Positions 15,460 through 25,090 of a stretch of DNA of 39,461 nucleotides are shown here, one piece after another. The position numbers and the translations under genes were made by a program. Position 1 is the stretch's first letter; each line of letters begins with the position of its first letter. Location: contig CAIKEH010000052.1 of assembly GCA_903826405.1 (NCBI GenBank), positions 1-39,461 on the forward strand. The letters are read 5' to 3'. Source of the stretch: an uncultured bacterium (GTDB lineage Bacteria > Bacteroidota > Bacteroidia > Chitinophagales > Chitinophagaceae). Under the pieces are notes generated by a model. The model saw nothing but the letters and a program-made list of their open reading frames with translations. It made no database searches and was not told where the DNA came from.

Positions 15460-18400
15460 TCAGTTTTCGAACTTGAGATCCAAACCCAGTCCACGCAGTT
15501 CGTGTACAAGTACATTGAATGATTCTGGAATGCTTGCGCGTGGGATGTTATCGCCTTTGACGATGGCCTCATAGGTCTTGGCCCTTCCGATGATATCGTC
15601 AGACTTGAGTGTAAGCAATTCCTGCAAGATGTTGGAAGCACCATAGGCTTCGAGAGCCCAAACCTCCATTTCACCGAACCTCTGGCCACCGAATTGCGCC
15701 TTACCACCAAGCGGCTGCTGAGTGATGAGTGAATACGGGCCGATGGAACGAGCGTGCATCTTATCGTCCACCATGTGGTGAAGCTTCAGCATATAGATGA
15801 TGCCCACGGTTGCTTTTTGATGGAAACGATCTCCTGTTTCGCCATCATACAGATAAGTATGGCCGAAAGTGGGAAGTCCTGCCTGTCCGATCAATTCAGC
15901 GATCTCGTCTTTAGAAGCACCGTCAAATATCGGTGTGGAGAATCGGATACCCAGTTTTTCACCGGCCCACCCCAGAACGGTCTCGTATATCTGACCCAGG
16001 TTCATACGGGAAGGTACGCCCAAGGGGTTGAGCACGATATCCACGGGAGTTCCGTCTTCGAGGAAAGGCATGTCTTCGGCACGAACGATCTTGGCTACGA
16101 TACCTTTGTTTCCGTGCCTACCCGCCATTTTATCACCCACTTTCAACTTGCGCTTCACAGCCAGGAACACTTTGGCCAGTTTCAATACACCAGCGGGAAG
16201 TTCGTCACCGATGGAGATATTGAATTTTTCCCGCTTGTAGCGTCCCAGTTCCTCGTTGAATTTGATGTTATAGTTATGCAGCAGGGTATTGATGGATCCA
16301 TCGATCTTGGCATCGCCCGTCCAACCGAGGGGGTTGACATTGGCGTAATCTATACCGGAGAGATTCTTTGCATTGAACTTACCACCTTTTGCGATGAGCA
16401 TTTCACCGAAGTTGTTGGAGACTCCTGATGAAGTCTTATCCTTCAGGAGGACCTGCAGTTTGCCGATGAGCACTTCAAGGAGGTCCTTCTCGTTCTGTTC
16501 ATGCACTTTCTCGAGTTTCTCGATGGCGGACTTCTCACGAACTTTCGCGTTCTTGTCTTTCTTTGCCCTTTGGAAAAGCTTCTTTCCGATGACCACACCT
16601 TCCGTTCCGCTCGGAGCTTTCAGGGAAGCATCCTTGGCATCGCCGGCCTTATCTCCGAAGATGGCACGGAGCAGTTTCTCTTCGGGGGTCGGATCGCTTT
16701 CTCCTTTAGGAGTGATCTTACCGATAAGGATATCACCTTCCTTCACTTGTGCACCGATACGGATGATGCCATACTGGTCCAGATCCTTCGTCGCTTCCTC
16801 AGAAACGTTGGGGATGTCAGGCGTCAGTTCTTCCTCACCCAATTTGGTGTCCCGAACTTCAAGTTCGAATTCAGAGATGTGCACGGAAGTAAACAAGTCT
16901 TCACGTACCACTTTTTCGTTGATTACGATGGCATCCTCGAAATTGTATCCTTTCCAGGGCATGAAAGCGACTTTCAGGTTACGTCCAAGCGCCAGTTCAC
17001 CATTCTTTACTGCATATCCTTCGGTCAGGAAGTCTCCGTCTTTCACTCGCTGGCCTTTACGCACGGCAGGCTTGAGGGTGATGGAAGTCTCCTGGTTGGT
17101 CTTCATGAACTTGGTGAGGTGATATATCTTCAGGTCGTCCTCGAAACTCACCAGTTTCTGGGCTTCGTTGCGTTCATATCTTACATGTATCTCGTTGGCA
17201 TCCACGAATTCGACCACACCTTCACCTTCAGAATGTATCTGGATACGGGCATCACGGGCAGCTTTCGCTTCGAGACCGGTGCCTACGATGGGAGAATCGG
17301 GTAATATGAGTGGAACGGCCTGGCGTTGCATGTTCGATCCCATGAGCGCACGGTTGGCGTCATCATGCTCAAGGAAGGGGATAAGGGATGCGCTGAGACC
17401 AACAATCTGGTTAGGAGCTACATCCATGAACTCAACCTCATTCGGGTCAAGAATGGGGAAGTCCCCGGTTTGGCGTGCCTTGATCTTTTCTTCAACGAAT
17501 TCACCTTTCTCATTCAGGGGAATATTGGCCTGGGCGATCTTGGCTGTATCCTCTTCCTCGGCGGATAGATAGGTCAGACGTTTCATGTCCACCCTGCCGC
17601 TGTCGACTTTCCGATATGGAGTTTCGATGAAACCCATTTCGTTGATCTTGGCGTGCACGCAGAGAGTAGAGATCAAACCGATGTTCGGTCCCTCCGGAGT
17701 CTCGATCGTACAGAGACGGCCATAATGGGAATAGTGTACGTCGCGTACCTCGAAGCCAGCACGTTCACGGGAAAGGCCTCCGGGCCCGAGAGCGGAAATA
17801 CGACGTTTGTGCGTGATCTCACTCAGGGGATTGGTCTGATCCAGGAACTGGGACAGTTGTGATGTACCGAAGAAGGAGTTGATGACGGATGATAGGGTTC
17901 TGGCATTAATGAGGTCCACGGGAGTGAACACTTCATTGTCACGTACGTTCATGCGCTCACGAATGGTACGGGCCATACGAGCCAAACCCACGCCGAATTG
18001 GGCGTAAAGTTGTTCACCCACAGTACGCACACGGCGGTTGGACAGATGATCGATGTCGTCGATCTCTGCCTTTCCGTTGGTGAGGCGGACGAGATACTTG
18101 ATGAGCTCGATGATATCTTCTTTCGTGAGTGTCTTCTGGTTGAGTGAGTAGTTGAGATTCAGTTTACGGTTGATCTTATAACGACCCACTTCGCCGAGGT
18201 CATAACGCTTGTCTGAAAAGAAGAGTTTGTCGATGATGCCACGGGCGGTTTCGTTGTCCGGGGCGTCTGCACCACGCAGTTGACGGTAGATATGCTGTAC
18301 GGCTTCCAATTCAGAGTTTGCCGTATCCTTGTTCAGGGTATTATATATGATGGCGTAGTCACCGCTCACTTCTTCCTTCTGGATGAATACGCTTTTCACG

Positions 18401-19272
18401 TCCATACCGGCGATGGTAACCACGGCAGCCTCATCGAGAACGGTATCGCGTTCCATGACCACTTCATTCCTTTCGATGGAAACCACTTCTCCTGAATCCT
18501 CGTCAACAAAATCTTCCACCCAGGTGCGCAGAACCCTTGCGGCGAGGCGCTTACCCACATATTGGGAGAGCGCTTTCTTTTCTGCCTTCACTTCAACTGC
18601 CATGCCGAAAAGTTCAAGGATATCCCTGTCTGTTTCGTATCCAATGGAACGGAGCAGCGTGGTGACGGGGAATTTTTTCTTCCGGTCGATGTACGCATAC
18701 ATCACGTTGTTGATATCCGTGGCGAATTCCATCCACGCGCCCTTGAATGGGATCACCCTTGCGGAATATATCTTGGTGCCGTTGGGATGGATGGATTGTC
18801 CGAAGAATACACCCGGTGAACGATGCAATTGGGAAACGACAACACGCTCGGCACCATTTATAACGAAAGTACCCCGAGGCGTCATGTAAGGAATGTTGCC
18901 CAGGAATACATCCTGAACGATGGTCTGGAAGTCGACGTGCTCCTCATCGTTGCAACTCAGGCGGAGTTTAGCCTTGAGCGGTACGGCGTAGGTAAGTCCT
19001 CTTTCCATACACTCTTCGATGGTATAGCGGGGTGGATCAATGAAATAATCCAGGAATTCAAGAACGAAAATGTTCCGTGTATCCGTAATGGGGAAATTCT
19101 CCTTGAACACTTTGAAGAGTCCCTCATTGTTCCTCTTGTCGGGTGTGGTTTCCAGTTGGAAGAAATCCTTGAACGACTGGATCTGAATCTCGAGGAGATC
19201 AGGGGCATCTGCCAGGTGTTTAACCTTACCGAAATGCATCCTGTTTTTCTGGGCCACTTTAGTTGAAGGCAT
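15460..19272 (-). CDS. rpoB: DNA-directed RNA polymerase subunit beta
   Basis: The 1270-residue beta subunit has all expected blocks. The N-terminal lobe begins [16 protein letters not shown]. The rifampicin pocket [34 protein letters not shown] carries D, H and S at the positions equal to E. coli 516, 526 and 531, so no common resistance change is seen. [29 protein letters not shown] follows, then [12 protein letters not shown] and the C-terminal clamp [23 protein letters not shown]. The ATG at 19270-19272 is preferred over a TTG nine bases upstream. It is separated from rplL by about 375 bases and a terminator, and is followed by a strong terminator and converging genes; rpoC is not adjacent. 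Confidence 0.98.
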   Translation of the reverse strand: MPSTKVAQKNRMHFGKVKHLADAPDLLEIQIQSFKDFFQLETTPDKRNNEGLFKVFKENFPITDTRNIFVLEFLDYFIDPPRYTIEECMERGLTYAVPLKAKLRLSCNDEEHVDFQTIVQDVFLGNIPYMTPRGTFVINGAERVVVSQLHRSPGVFFGQSIHPNGTKIYSARVIPFKGAWMEFATDINNVMYAYIDRKKKFPVTTLLRSIGYETDRDILELFGMAVEVKAEKKALSQYVGKRLAARVLRTWVEDFVDEDSGEVVSIERNEVVMERDTVLDEAAVVTIAGMDVKSVFIQKEEVSGDYAIIYNTLNKDTANSELEAVQHIYRQLRGADAPDNETARGIIDKLFFSDKRYDLGEVGRYKINRKLNLNYSLNQKTLTKEDIIELIKYLVRLTNGKAEIDDIDHLSNRRVRTVGEQLYAQFGVGLARMARTIRERMNVRDNEVFTPVDLINARTLSSVINSFFGTSQLSQFLDQTNPLSEITHKRRISALGPGGLSRERAGFEVRDVHYSHYGRLCTIETPEGPNIGLISTLCVHAKINEMGFIETPYRKVDSGRVDMKRLTYLSAEEEDTAKIAQANIPLNEKGEFVEEKIKARQTGDFPILDPNEVEFMDVAPNQIVGLSASLIPFLEHDDANRALMGSNMQRQAVPLILPDSPIVGTGLEAKAARDARIQIHSEGEGVVEFVDANEIHVRYERNEAQKLVSFEDDLKIYHLTKFMKTNQETSITLKPAVRKGQRVKDGDFLTEGYAVKNGELALGRNLKVAFMPWKGYNFEDAIVINEKVVREDLFTSVHISEFELEVRDTKLGEEELTPDIPNVSEEATKDLDQYGIIRIGAQVKEGDILIGKITPKGESDPTPEEKLLRAIFGDKAGDAKDASLKAPSGTEGVVIGKKLFQRAKKDKNAKVREKSAIEKLEKVHEQNEKDLLEVLIGKLQVLLKDKTSSGVSNNFGEMLIAKGGKFNAKNLSGIDYANVNPLGWTGDAKIDGSINTLLHNYNIKFNEELGRYKREKFNISIGDELPAGVLKLAKVFLAVKRKLKVGDKMAGRHGNKGIVAKIVRAEDMPFLEDGTPVDIVLNPLGVPSRMNLGQIYETVLGWAGEKLGIRFSTPIFDGASKDEIAELIGQAGLPTFGHTYLYDGETGDRFHQKATVGIIYMLKLHHMVDDKMHARSIGPYSLITQQPLGGKAQFGGQRFGEMEVWALEAYGASNILQELLTLKSDDIIGRAKTYEAIVKGDNIPRASIPESFNVLVHELRGLGLDLKFEN

Positions 19273-19600
19273 ATGATACAAGCGCTTTTAAGGTATGTAG
19301 ACGTCAATACAACCCTGATCATACTTTGGATAAAATATAATCAGCATCAGATCATTTACTTATGATTGTACTGGGACGTCAAAATGTATTAGGCCTAAAT
19401 TAAGGAATGCGAAGGTAAGGATAAATTCACTATAAACCATAATTCCATGGTGAAAATCAAGGTTGCATGTGGATGGTCCATATTATAGGTCGGCCAAATG
19501 ATTAATATTTTGTAAATCAATATTTTACAATCTTTTTAACACCTTTTTAAGGCTGAAAAAAAGGGGCTTAGGCAATCCAGAAGGTTCAGCATGGTCGGCA
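19273..19600 (-). promoter_or_regulatory. rpoB upstream region
   Basis: This gap must hold the rpoB promoter, because a terminator follows rplL. I find no perfect TAnnTTTG; the best is TACCTTCG (minus strand, 19410-19417) without a matching -33. An inverted repeat TTGTAAA..TTTACAA is at 19510-19516 and 19524-19530. No gene is visible. Confidence 0.4.
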
Positions 19601-19602
19601 AC

Positions 19603-19631
19603 AAAAAACCGCCCACAAGGGGCGGCTTTTC
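19603..19631 (-). terminator. terminator of the rplK-rplA-rplJ-rplL operon
   Basis: Read on the minus strand, GCCGCCCC..GGGCGG (stem 19609-19614 with 19620-19625, short loop) is followed by TTTTTTGTTG. It lies 20-50 bases after the rplL stop and separates rplL from rpoB. Confidence 0.85.
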
Positions 19632-19649
19632 TATCGAAGTTCCGTTGGT

Positions 19650-20024
19650 TTACTTGACTTCTACATCGGCACCGGCTTCCTTCAGTTTGGCAGCCAGGTC
19701 ATCAGCTTCAGCTTTGGCAACACCTTCTTTGATGGGCTTGGGTGCACCATCAACCAGGTCTTTTGCTTCTTTCAATCCCAGGCCGGTCAGATCCTTTACG
19801 ATCTTCACAACAGCCAGTTTGTTGGCACCACTGCTTTTCAGGATGACATCAAATGCGGTCTTTTCTTCTGCTACAGCAGCACCTGCAGCAGCAGGAGCGG
19901 CAACTGCAACAGCTGCAGCTGCGGGTTCGATACCATAATCGTCCTTGAGGATCTTGGCGAGTTCGCTAACTTCTTTCACGCTGAGGCTCACCAGTTGCTC
20001 AGCGAATGCTTTCAGATCTGCCAT
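19650..20024 (-). CDS. rplL: 50S ribosomal protein L7/L12
   Basis: The 124-residue stalk protein has the N-terminal dimerisation segment [26 protein letters not shown], an Ala-rich hinge (about 41-60), and the C-terminal domain [42 protein letters not shown] that recruits translation GTPases. The reading frame is open for 30 more codons upstream, but that extension (rich in charged and Pro residues) has no family counterpart, and the ATG at 20022-20024 starts exactly at the conserved N-terminus. It follows rplJ by 134 bases and is the last gene of the rplK-A-J-L unit. Confidence 0.97.
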   Translation of the reverse strand: MADLKAFAEQLVSLSVKEVSELAKILKDDYGIEPAAAAVAVAAPAAAGAAVAEEKTAFDVILKSSGANKLAVVKIVKDLTGLGLKEAKDLVDGAPKPIKEGVAKAEADDLAAKLKEAGADVEVK

Positions 20025-20158
20025 TTTGTTTGAATTTTTACCGTCTTCACGTCCTGATGGATCCGACGGCGGTTTAAAAAAATTGTCTTTGTTATAGTCA
20101 TGATCTACGCTCAACGTTCACATCAAAGTGAGCCCTGAACCTCGATCCTTGAACTCGA

Positions 20159-20686
20159 TCAGTTGGCACGATCTTCGAGTGCCTTGACCAGGCTTGCCAG
20201 GCGACCCCCTGCGTTGAGGGCGCTGATGACATTCTTGGCCGGGGATTGGAGAAGACCGATGATCTCTCCAATGAGATCGTTTTTGCTCTTGAGATCCCGG
20301 AGTGCTCCCAACTGGTTGTCGCCCACGAAAACATCTCCGTCGATGAAAGCCGCTTTGAGAACGGGCTTTTCTGCATTGATGTCTTTCCTGAAGCTGGTCA
20401 GGATGAGTGCGGGCTCTTTGGAGCTTTCAGAGAACATGAGTGCTGTAACCCCATTTAGTGAGTCGAATGCGCCTTTGAAACGCGATTCATCCATCTGCTC
20501 CATGGCTTTGCGGATCAAGGTATTCTTGGCCACCTTCAATTCCACTTTCTTATTGAAACAGATACCGCGGAGTTTGTTCACTTGAGCAACCGTGAGGGAT
20601 TCCGTATTGGTGATGTAGAAGTTGTTGTACTGGGAGAATTTCTCCTTCAGCACTTCGATCACTTCATTTTTTTCCTGCTTTGTCAT
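20159..20686 (-). CDS. rplJ: 50S ribosomal protein L10
   Basis: The 175-residue protein anchors L7/L12 dimers on the ribosomal stalk. The N-terminal half MTKQEKNEVIEVLKEKFSQYNNFYITNTESLTVAQVNKLR binds 23S rRNA. The middle has ELKVAKNTLIRKAM, and the C-terminal helix SALNAGGRLASLVKALEDRAN is the L12-binding part. It lies 42 bases downstream of rplA and upstream of rplL in the usual order. In many bacteria L10 (with L7/L12) represses its own operon by binding the leader. The short rplA-rplJ gap here leaves little room for such a leader. Confidence 0.97.
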   Translation of the reverse strand: MTKQEKNEVIEVLKEKFSQYNNFYITNTESLTVAQVNKLRGICFNKKVELKVAKNTLIRKAMEQMDESRFKGAFDSLNGVTALMFSESSKEPALILTSFRKDINAEKPVLKAAFIDGDVFVGDNQLGALRDLKSKNDLIGEIIGLLQSPAKNVISALNAGGRLASLVKALEDRAN

Positions 20687-20728
20687 GATAAAGCTTTTTA
20701 ATGTTTTTTACTCTGCAACCCTTCCGGA

Positions 20729-21421
20729 TCATTGAATTAATACTTTGGCATCGATGCCAATAGAGGGGCTCATGGTGCTGGCCATGAAAACACTTTTCAG
20801 ATATGTGCCCTTGGCGGATGCGGGTTTCGCCTTAATGATCGCATTCAGCAACTCCTGGCTGTTCTCAGCAAGCTTTTCAGGAGTGAAGCTTACCCGACCA
20901 ATCGAAGCATGAACGATACCCGCTTTATCCACTTTGAAAGCGACTTTACCGGCTTTTACGTCGGCTACCGCGGCGGTGATGTCGTTGGTAACGGTTCCGG
21001 TCTTGGGGTTCGGCATCAGGTTACGGGGACCCAGAATCTTACCGAGCTTACCAATTTTGGGCATTACGGAAGGAGTGGCTACGATGACATCAACATCCGT
21101 CCATCCCCCTTCGATCTTCTGGATGTATTCTTCCAAGCCTACGAAATCAGCTCCAGCTTTTTTGGCCTCTTCGTCTTTATCAGGCGTGCAGAGTACGAGT
21201 ACTTTTTTGGTCTTGCCGGTACCATGTGGCAGGGTAACGGTACCCCGGACGGACTGGTCGGCTTTCTTCGGATCAACACCCAGACGGATATGAAGGTCAA
21301 CGGAACTATCGAACTTGGTACAGTTCACGGTCTTGACCAGGGATGAGGCATCCTTCAGTGAATAAAGCTTATTGCCGTCCACTTTGCCCGCGGCAGCTTT
21401 TCTATTTTTAGTGATTCCCAT
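20729..21421 (-). CDS. rplA: 50S ribosomal protein L1
   Basis: The 230-residue L1-stalk protein contains [32 protein letters not shown], the L1 signature region, and [21 protein letters not shown], both typical of bacterial uL1. It ends with the [20 protein letters not shown] segment. Length matches the family (229-235). It follows rplK by 26 bases. L1 often binds the mRNA of the L11-L1 unit as a translational repressor; the leader in front of rplK (about 80 bases) would be the place for such a site. Confidence 0.97.
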   Translation of the reverse strand: MGITKNRKAAAGKVDGNKLYSLKDASSLVKTVNCTKFDSSVDLHIRLGVDPKKADQSVRGTVTLPHGTGKTKKVLVLCTPDKDEEAKKAGADFVGLEEYIQKIEGGWTDVDVIVATPSVMPKIGKLGKILGPRNLMPNPKTGTVTNDITAAVADVKAGKVAFKVDKAGIVHASIGRVSFTPEKLAENSQELLNAIIKAKPASAKGTYLKSVFMASTMSPSIGIDAKVLIQ

Positions 21422-21447
21422 TGCATTAAGGTTTTAGGTTTGAAGGA

Positions 21448-21891
21448 TCAGTTTTCCCAGGGGGCATTGCCATCAACGGTAAGGCCCATACTACGCGCAG
21501 TACCGGCAACCATTTTCATGGCACTTTCCAACGTGAAGCAGTTCAGATCGGGCATCTTGTCCTTGGCGATGGCCTCCACCTGAGTCCATGAAACCTTGCC
21601 CACCTTGTTCCGGTTGGGTTCCTTGGAACCACTCTGCAGTTTAGCCGCCTCGAGAAGTTGGACTGCTGCAGGGGGAGTCTTGATGATGAATTCGAATGAT
21701 TTGTCCTGATAAACAGTGATCAGGACAGGGAGAACTTTACCTATCTTATCTTGGGTCCGCGCATTGAACTGCTTGCAGAACTCCATGATGTTTACCCCCT
21801 TGGAACCCAGAGCAGGGCCTACGGGAGGCGCAGGATTAGCTTGTCCGCCTTTTACTTGAAGCTTGACATAGGCGGTGATTTCTTTTGCCAT
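21448..21891 (-). CDS. rplK: 50S ribosomal protein L11
   Basis: The 147-residue uL11 has the N-terminal motif [38 protein letters not shown], with the proline-rich thiostrepton-region loop. The C-terminal 23S-binding domain is [38 protein letters not shown]. It is the first gene of the rplK-A-J-L operon with its own consensus promoter at 21978-22009. In most bacteria nusG lies directly upstream; here 2.2 kb with two unrelated genes intervene. Confidence 0.97.
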   Translation of the reverse strand: MAKEITAYVKLQVKGGQANPAPPVGPALGSKGVNIMEFCKQFNARTQDKIGKVLPVLITVYQDKSFEFIIKTPPAAVQLLEAAKLQSGSKEPNRNKVGKVSWTQVEAIAKDKMPDLNCFTLESAMKMVAGTARSMGLTVDGNAPWEN

Positions 21892-21977
21892 GTTTTACAT
21901 TTTTTTGGTGATAGCGTTCCCCACAATTGCAGGAAACTCCCAAATCCATTCCGAAAAAGAACTTTCGATCGGGGTCG

Positions 21978-22009
21978 CAAAGGTAGGGCGTCCCACCCTA
22001 TTTTCCAAA
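21978..22009 (-). promoter_or_regulatory. promoter of the rplK-rplA-rplJ-rplL operon
   Basis: On the minus strand TTTG (22006-22009) is followed after exactly 20 bases by TACCTTTG (21978-21985), a perfect match to the Bacteroidota consensus. Transcription should start near 21971, giving a leader of about 80 bases before rplK. Confidence 0.8.
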
Positions 22010-22093
22010 GATTCCATTCGCTATTTAACTCATAAAAAAACATGCCGAAAATATTCAACAGTGCATAGTGCAAGACTTGATACAACTATATGA

Positions 22094-22487
22094 TAATCAT
22101 TGTTTTAATTAACTATATGGTGCACTTCGAAAAAATAATGACAGGCCTGAACCCCTGACCAGAGACAGCTTTGGTTCATTTCATTTGGTGCACACACAAA
22201 GGGGTCCCGTCTACCAGGGATTTCACGCATCCAAAAAACCTAAATTGATGCAACACCCGGAAATGAGCGGGGAAAGGAATGCACTCCCACGAAGGGATTT
22301 AGCATCATCAGGCTGATATCTGCAGATCAAAGTTGGAATGCCTTGGCAATACTTAAGTCCAATATTCTACTTCCGTTCTTCTTTTCAATAAAATATTAAT
22401 CTGCATTTGTTTTGTATAGGATTTTATCACTAATTTTCTAATGTCAATAGCATCCATTAAAATTCACCTCTAAAAAATCAACAAGCC
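22094..22487 (+). promoter_or_regulatory. intergenic region with H1-like gene promoter
   Basis: No gene is visible in this 394-base gap between rplK and the H1-like gene. Near its right end TTTG (22406-22409) is followed after 21 bases by TAATTTTC (22431-22438), one mismatch from the -7 consensus. This would start transcription about 43 bases before the ATG at 22488. The remainder shows only a short repeated GGTGCAC at its left part. Confidence 0.45.
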
Positions 22488-22937
22488 ATGGCCAAAGCAA
22501 CAAAAAAAGCTGCTAAGAAAAAGGTTGCTGCAGCGAAGAAAGCAGTCAAGAAGACAGTGAAAAAAAACAAGGCGAAAAAGGTATCAAAAAAAGTCGTGGT
22601 CAGAAAAGCTAAAAAGGCCGTCGCCAAAAAAGCAGCCAAGAAAGTCGCTAAAAAAGCCGTTAAAAAAGCTGTCGCCAAAAAAGTGGCAAAGAAAGCCGTC
22701 AAAAAGGCTGTTGCCAAAAAAGTAGCAAAGAAGGCCGTAAAAAAAGCTGTTGCTAAAAAAGTGGCGAAGAAGGCCGTTAAAAAAGCTGTTGCCAAAAAAG
22801 TGGCAAGAGTCAGGGTTAGAAAAGTGATCGCTGCAGTCGTGGCACCAGCCCCAGCACCGGCACCCACTCCTCAACCTGCTCCAGTTTCTGAAGCCCCTTC
22901 CAATAACGGCTCTGGAGACACAGGTACGAATTCCTGA
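22488..22937 (+). CDS. histone H1-like lysine/alanine-repeat DNA-binding protein
   Basis: The 149-residue protein is almost entirely Lys, Ala and Val up to residue 108, built from a 13-residue unit KKVAKKAVKKAVA repeated about four times after a degenerate start. A short RVRVRKV patch follows, then an acidic/Pro-rich tail with a PAPAPAP run and EAPSNNGSGDTG. This composition is that of bacterial H1-like proteins (eukaryotic H1 C-tail, Hc1/Hc2, AlgP-like), which bind and condense DNA without sequence specificity. It has its own promoter and terminator and stands on the opposite strand to the surrounding ribosomal genes. Function is inferred from composition only; repeat number probably varies between strains. 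Confidence 0.75.
   Translation: MAKATKKAAKKKVAAAKKAVKKTVKKNKAKKVSKKVVVRKAKKAVAKKAAKKVAKKAVKKAVAKKVAKKAVKKAVAKKVAKKAVKKAVAKKVAKKAVKKAVAKKVARVRVRKVIAAVVAPAPAPAPTPQPAPVSEAPSNNGSGDTGTNS
22632..22802 (+). repeat. 39-bp tandem repeat in the H1-like gene
   Basis: Units of 39 bases begin at 22671, 22710 and 22749, with a diverged copy before (22632) and a partial one after (22788). Each encodes the same 13 residues, but third codon positions differ between units, so the protein repeat is being kept while the DNA drifts. Confidence 0.85.
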
Positions 22938-22957
22938 TTAGGCAAATCTTTTTTCTT

Positions 22958-22986
22958 AAAGCACAGCTCATGCTGTGCTTTTTTAT
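22958..22986 (+). terminator. terminator of the H1-like gene
   Basis: AAGCACAGC (22959-22967), loop TCAT, GCTGTGCTT (22972-22980), followed by TTTTATT. It ends just before the stop of the converging LacI-family gene. Confidence 0.88.
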
Positions 22987-22992
22987 TTATGC

Positions 22993-24003
22993 CTAAATGG
23001 AATCCCGAATGACGAGTGTAGGTTCAAAAACATGTCGGGCCGGAGCAAGGTTTTTGGAAGATATCATATTCACCAAAGACCTGACCGCCAATTCACCTAT
23101 CGCATCTATTGGTTGTGCGATCACGGTTATGGAAGGCTTGACTATTCGGAAAAGGTCATTATCGTCAAAGCAAAGTACTTTCAGATCTTCGGGGATATTG
23201 ATGTCCATACCCTTAATGGCTTCTAATCCGGCAACACCCAGGTAGTTCGTAGTGAAAAAAACGCCACCCAGGTTAGTGAAATTGGTCAGGAATTCCTTGA
23301 TCATGGATACGGTATTTTCCAGTGCAAGTGGGAAAGGCAACTTCAGTATGCAGTCCTGATCCACTTCGCCTCCGAATTGAACGATGGAGTCGAAGTATCC
23401 TTTATTTCTGTCCATCATCTGTTGCTGGATAGAATCCACCGTTACCAAAGCGATTTTCCGGGCCCCTTTTGCAAACATCAGATCCACACCTGCTTTTGAA
23501 CAGGAATAATTGTCGACCGTTACTGAAGTGGCCCTCAATTCCGGGAAAAACCGATCAACCAGGACCAATGGCCTTTCCTCTATGACCAGTTCCTCCAACT
23601 CCCTCAACATTCCCTGCGTGGGGATGATGATGAAACCATCCATCTGACGTTGCTTGAGCATATAGAGCAGTCCAGATGCTTTGGAATCGTTATTTTCCGT
23701 ACTGCAATAGATGGCCCTATACCCTTCCTTTTCCGCCTCGTCCTCCACCACTTTCGCCAACCGGGCGAAGAAAGGGTTGGAGATATCCTCCACCATGAGT
23801 CCGAGAGTATGAGTTTGCCCTGTGCGCAATCCTCGGGCCATTTCATTAGGTCTATATTTGAGCTCTGCGGCCACTGACCGTATCTGTTCTTGCAGATCTT
23901 CACTGATGCCTTTTTCTTTTCCCTTTCCATTCAAGACGAAGGAGACAGTGGTAGCGGATACCCCAACACGTGCTGCCAGATCTTTAATGGAAACGTTTTT
24001 CAT
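22993..24003 (-). CDS. LacI-family transcriptional regulator
   Basis: The 336-residue protein has the LacI DNA-binding helix-turn-helix and hinge (SIKDLAARVGVSATTVSFVLNGK, residues 4-26, then YRPNEMARGLRTGQTHTLG). A periplasmic-binding-protein-like sensor follows (MVEDISNPFFARLAKVVEDEA, DGFIIIP, VTVDNYSCSKAGVDLMF, VLCFDDNDLF, VIAQPIDAIGELAVRSLV). It should be a dimeric regulator whose effector is a sugar or related small molecule. I take the ATG at 24001-24003; a TTG two codons upstream is less likely. It lies between nusG and rplK on the same strand but has no catabolic genes beside it, so its targets are probably elsewhere. No operator was identified. Confidence 0.92.
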   Translation of the reverse strand: MKNVSIKDLAARVGVSATTVSFVLNGKGKEKGISEDLQEQIRSVAAELKYRPNEMARGLRTGQTHTLGLMVEDISNPFFARLAKVVEDEAEKEGYRAIYCSTENNDSKASGLLYMLKQRQMDGFIIIPTQGMLRELEELVIEERPLVLVDRFFPELRATSVTVDNYSCSKAGVDLMFAKGARKIALVTVDSIQQQMMDRNKGYFDSIVQFGGEVDQDCILKLPFPLALENTVSMIKEFLTNFTNLGGVFFTTNYLGVAGLEAIKGMDINIPEDLKVLCFDDNDLFRIVKPSITVIAQPIDAIGELAVRSLVNMISSKNLAPARHVFEPTLVIRDSI

Positions 24004-24049
24004 ATTCAAGCAACTCCTCTATCTTATTTGAGGGTGACATTTAAGGTAA

Positions 24050-24075
24050 TAAAAAATCCCGCTTCTGGCGGGATC
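24050..24075 (-). terminator. terminator of the tuf-secE-nusG unit
   Basis: On the minus strand ATCCCGC (24068-24074), loop CAGAA, GCGGGAT (24056-24062), then TTTTTATTA. It lies 27 bases after the nusG stop and separates nusG from the LacI gene. Confidence 0.85.
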
Positions 24076-24101
24076 TTAAGTAAGTTAACGCAAAATATCC
24101 A

Positions 24102-24695
24102 TCAGGATATCTTCTCCACCTGCATATAGTTGAGTTCCACTGGTGTTGCACGTCCGAATATCTTTACAGTCACCTTCAATTTCTTCTTCTCATCATTCAC
24201 TTCCTCAATGGTTCCGTTGAAATCGTTGAATGGTCCATCGATGATCTTGATGGTCTCTCCGATGATGAAAGGCTCACTCATGGTGATACCACCAGCGCCA
24301 CTCATTTCATCTACTTTACCCAGCATTTTATTGACCTCGGCTTTGCGAAGTGCAATGGGATCTTCTTTGCCCAAGAAGTGAATGACATTGGTCATGTTTT
24401 TTATGGTACTGATGATCTCGTCGTTCAATTTTCCGGTCTCGACCTCGATCATAACATACCCTGGATAGAAGTTGCGCTCCCGCATGACCTTTTTGCCGTT
24501 CTGGACTTTATAAACTTTTTCCACGGGCAGGAAAACCGTTTTGATGAACTTGCCCCAGTCGTTGCGGGAAATATCCTTATCCAGATATTCCTTTACCTTC
24601 TTCTCCTTACCACTGACAACCCTGAGCACATACCATTTAGTATCCTGCTGGTTCTCCAGTTGCTGGGTATCCTGTTGTTGCGTGGGTATTTCCAT
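24102..24695 (-). CDS. nusG: transcription termination/antitermination factor NusG
   Basis: The 197-residue protein has the NGN domain (KWYVLRVVSGKEKKVKEYLDKDI.., NFYPGYVMIEVE, MTNVIHFLGK) and a C-terminal KOW domain starting PFIIGETIKIIDGPFNDFNGTIEEVN. It binds RNA polymerase, suppresses pausing and links it to the ribosome or Rho. A Gln-rich N-terminal tail (EIPTQQQDTQQLENQQ) extends before the NGN domain. Its ATG overlaps the secE stop by one base (TAATG), so the two are translationally coupled. An intrinsic terminator follows, cutting it off from rplK, its usual downstream partner. Confidence 0.97.
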   Translation of the reverse strand: MEIPTQQQDTQQLENQQDTKWYVLRVVSGKEKKVKEYLDKDISRNDWGKFIKTVFLPVEKVYKVQNGKKVMRERNFYPGYVMIEVETGKLNDEIISTIKNMTNVIHFLGKEDPIALRKAEVNKMLGKVDEMSGAGGITMSEPFIIGETIKIIDGPFNDFNGTIEEVNDEKKKLKVTVKIFGRATPVELNYMQVEKIS

Positions 24696-24889
24696 TACTT
24701 GAAGAGTGAATAAACGAATTTGAGAACACTGCTGCTTGCAAAATCCATGACAGATACCAAAGCAGTGATCACCAAAGTGGCAACCAGCACAATCATGGTA
24801 GATTGTTGCAACTGCTCCCAGGTGGGCCAGCTGACCTTCTCCATCAATTCCTTGTAGGAGTCCTTGAAATATGCCTGCACTTTACTCAT
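24695..24889 (-). CDS. secE: preprotein translocase subunit SecE
   Basis: The 64-residue protein has the amphipathic N-terminal helix AYFKDSYKELMEKVSWPTWEQLQQSTM, with the conserved K-V-x-W-P motif, and one membrane helix MIVLVATLVITALVSVMDFA. It stabilises SecY in the inner-membrane translocon. The short single-helix form is usual outside gammaproteobacteria. It lies between tRNA-Trp and nusG and overlaps nusG by one base. Confidence 0.96.
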   Translation of the reverse strand: MSKVQAYFKDSYKELMEKVSWPTWEQLQQSTMIVLVATLVITALVSVMDFASSSVLKFVYSLFK

Positions 24890-24967
24890 GATGACCGATT
24901 AAAATTTTCAGAATGCTGAATTACGGGCCAATTTCCATACGGGATCCGGAATTCAGGTTTTGCTTTG

Positions 24968-25038
24968 CACGGGCACTAGGATTCGAACCTAGATCGAAGG
25001 TTTTGGAGACCTCTATTCTGCCGTTGAACTATGCCCGT
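24968..25038 (-). tRNA. tRNA-Trp (CCA)
   Basis: The minus strand folds as a cloverleaf: acceptor ACGGGCA/TGCCCGT, anticodon loop CTCCAAA with anticodon CCA, T arm CTAGG-TTCGAAT-CCTAG, discriminator G. The 3' CCA is not encoded. It lies between tuf and secE, its usual place. Confidence 0.95.
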
Positions 25039-25090
25039 AAGCTAAGTCCACCAGGCGTTTAGGGCCCGGCGAAGTATAACCCTTTCAGAA

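Noticed and set aside
16373-17304. Overlapping long frames opposite rpoB
   Set aside because: They are shadows of the GC-biased rpoB codons with no recognisable domains.
19650-20114. Longer rplL start with 30 extra residues
   Set aside because: The extension has no family counterpart, and the ATG at 20024 begins at the conserved L7/L12 N-terminus.
22140-22170. tRNA T-arm-like string CTGAACCCCTGACC
   Set aside because: The T stem does not pair and no other arm is present, so it is not a tRNA or tRNA remnant.
22478-22867. Ala/Thr/Phe-rich frame antisense to the H1-like gene
   Set aside because: It is an artefact of the repetitive Lys/Ala codons on the other strand.
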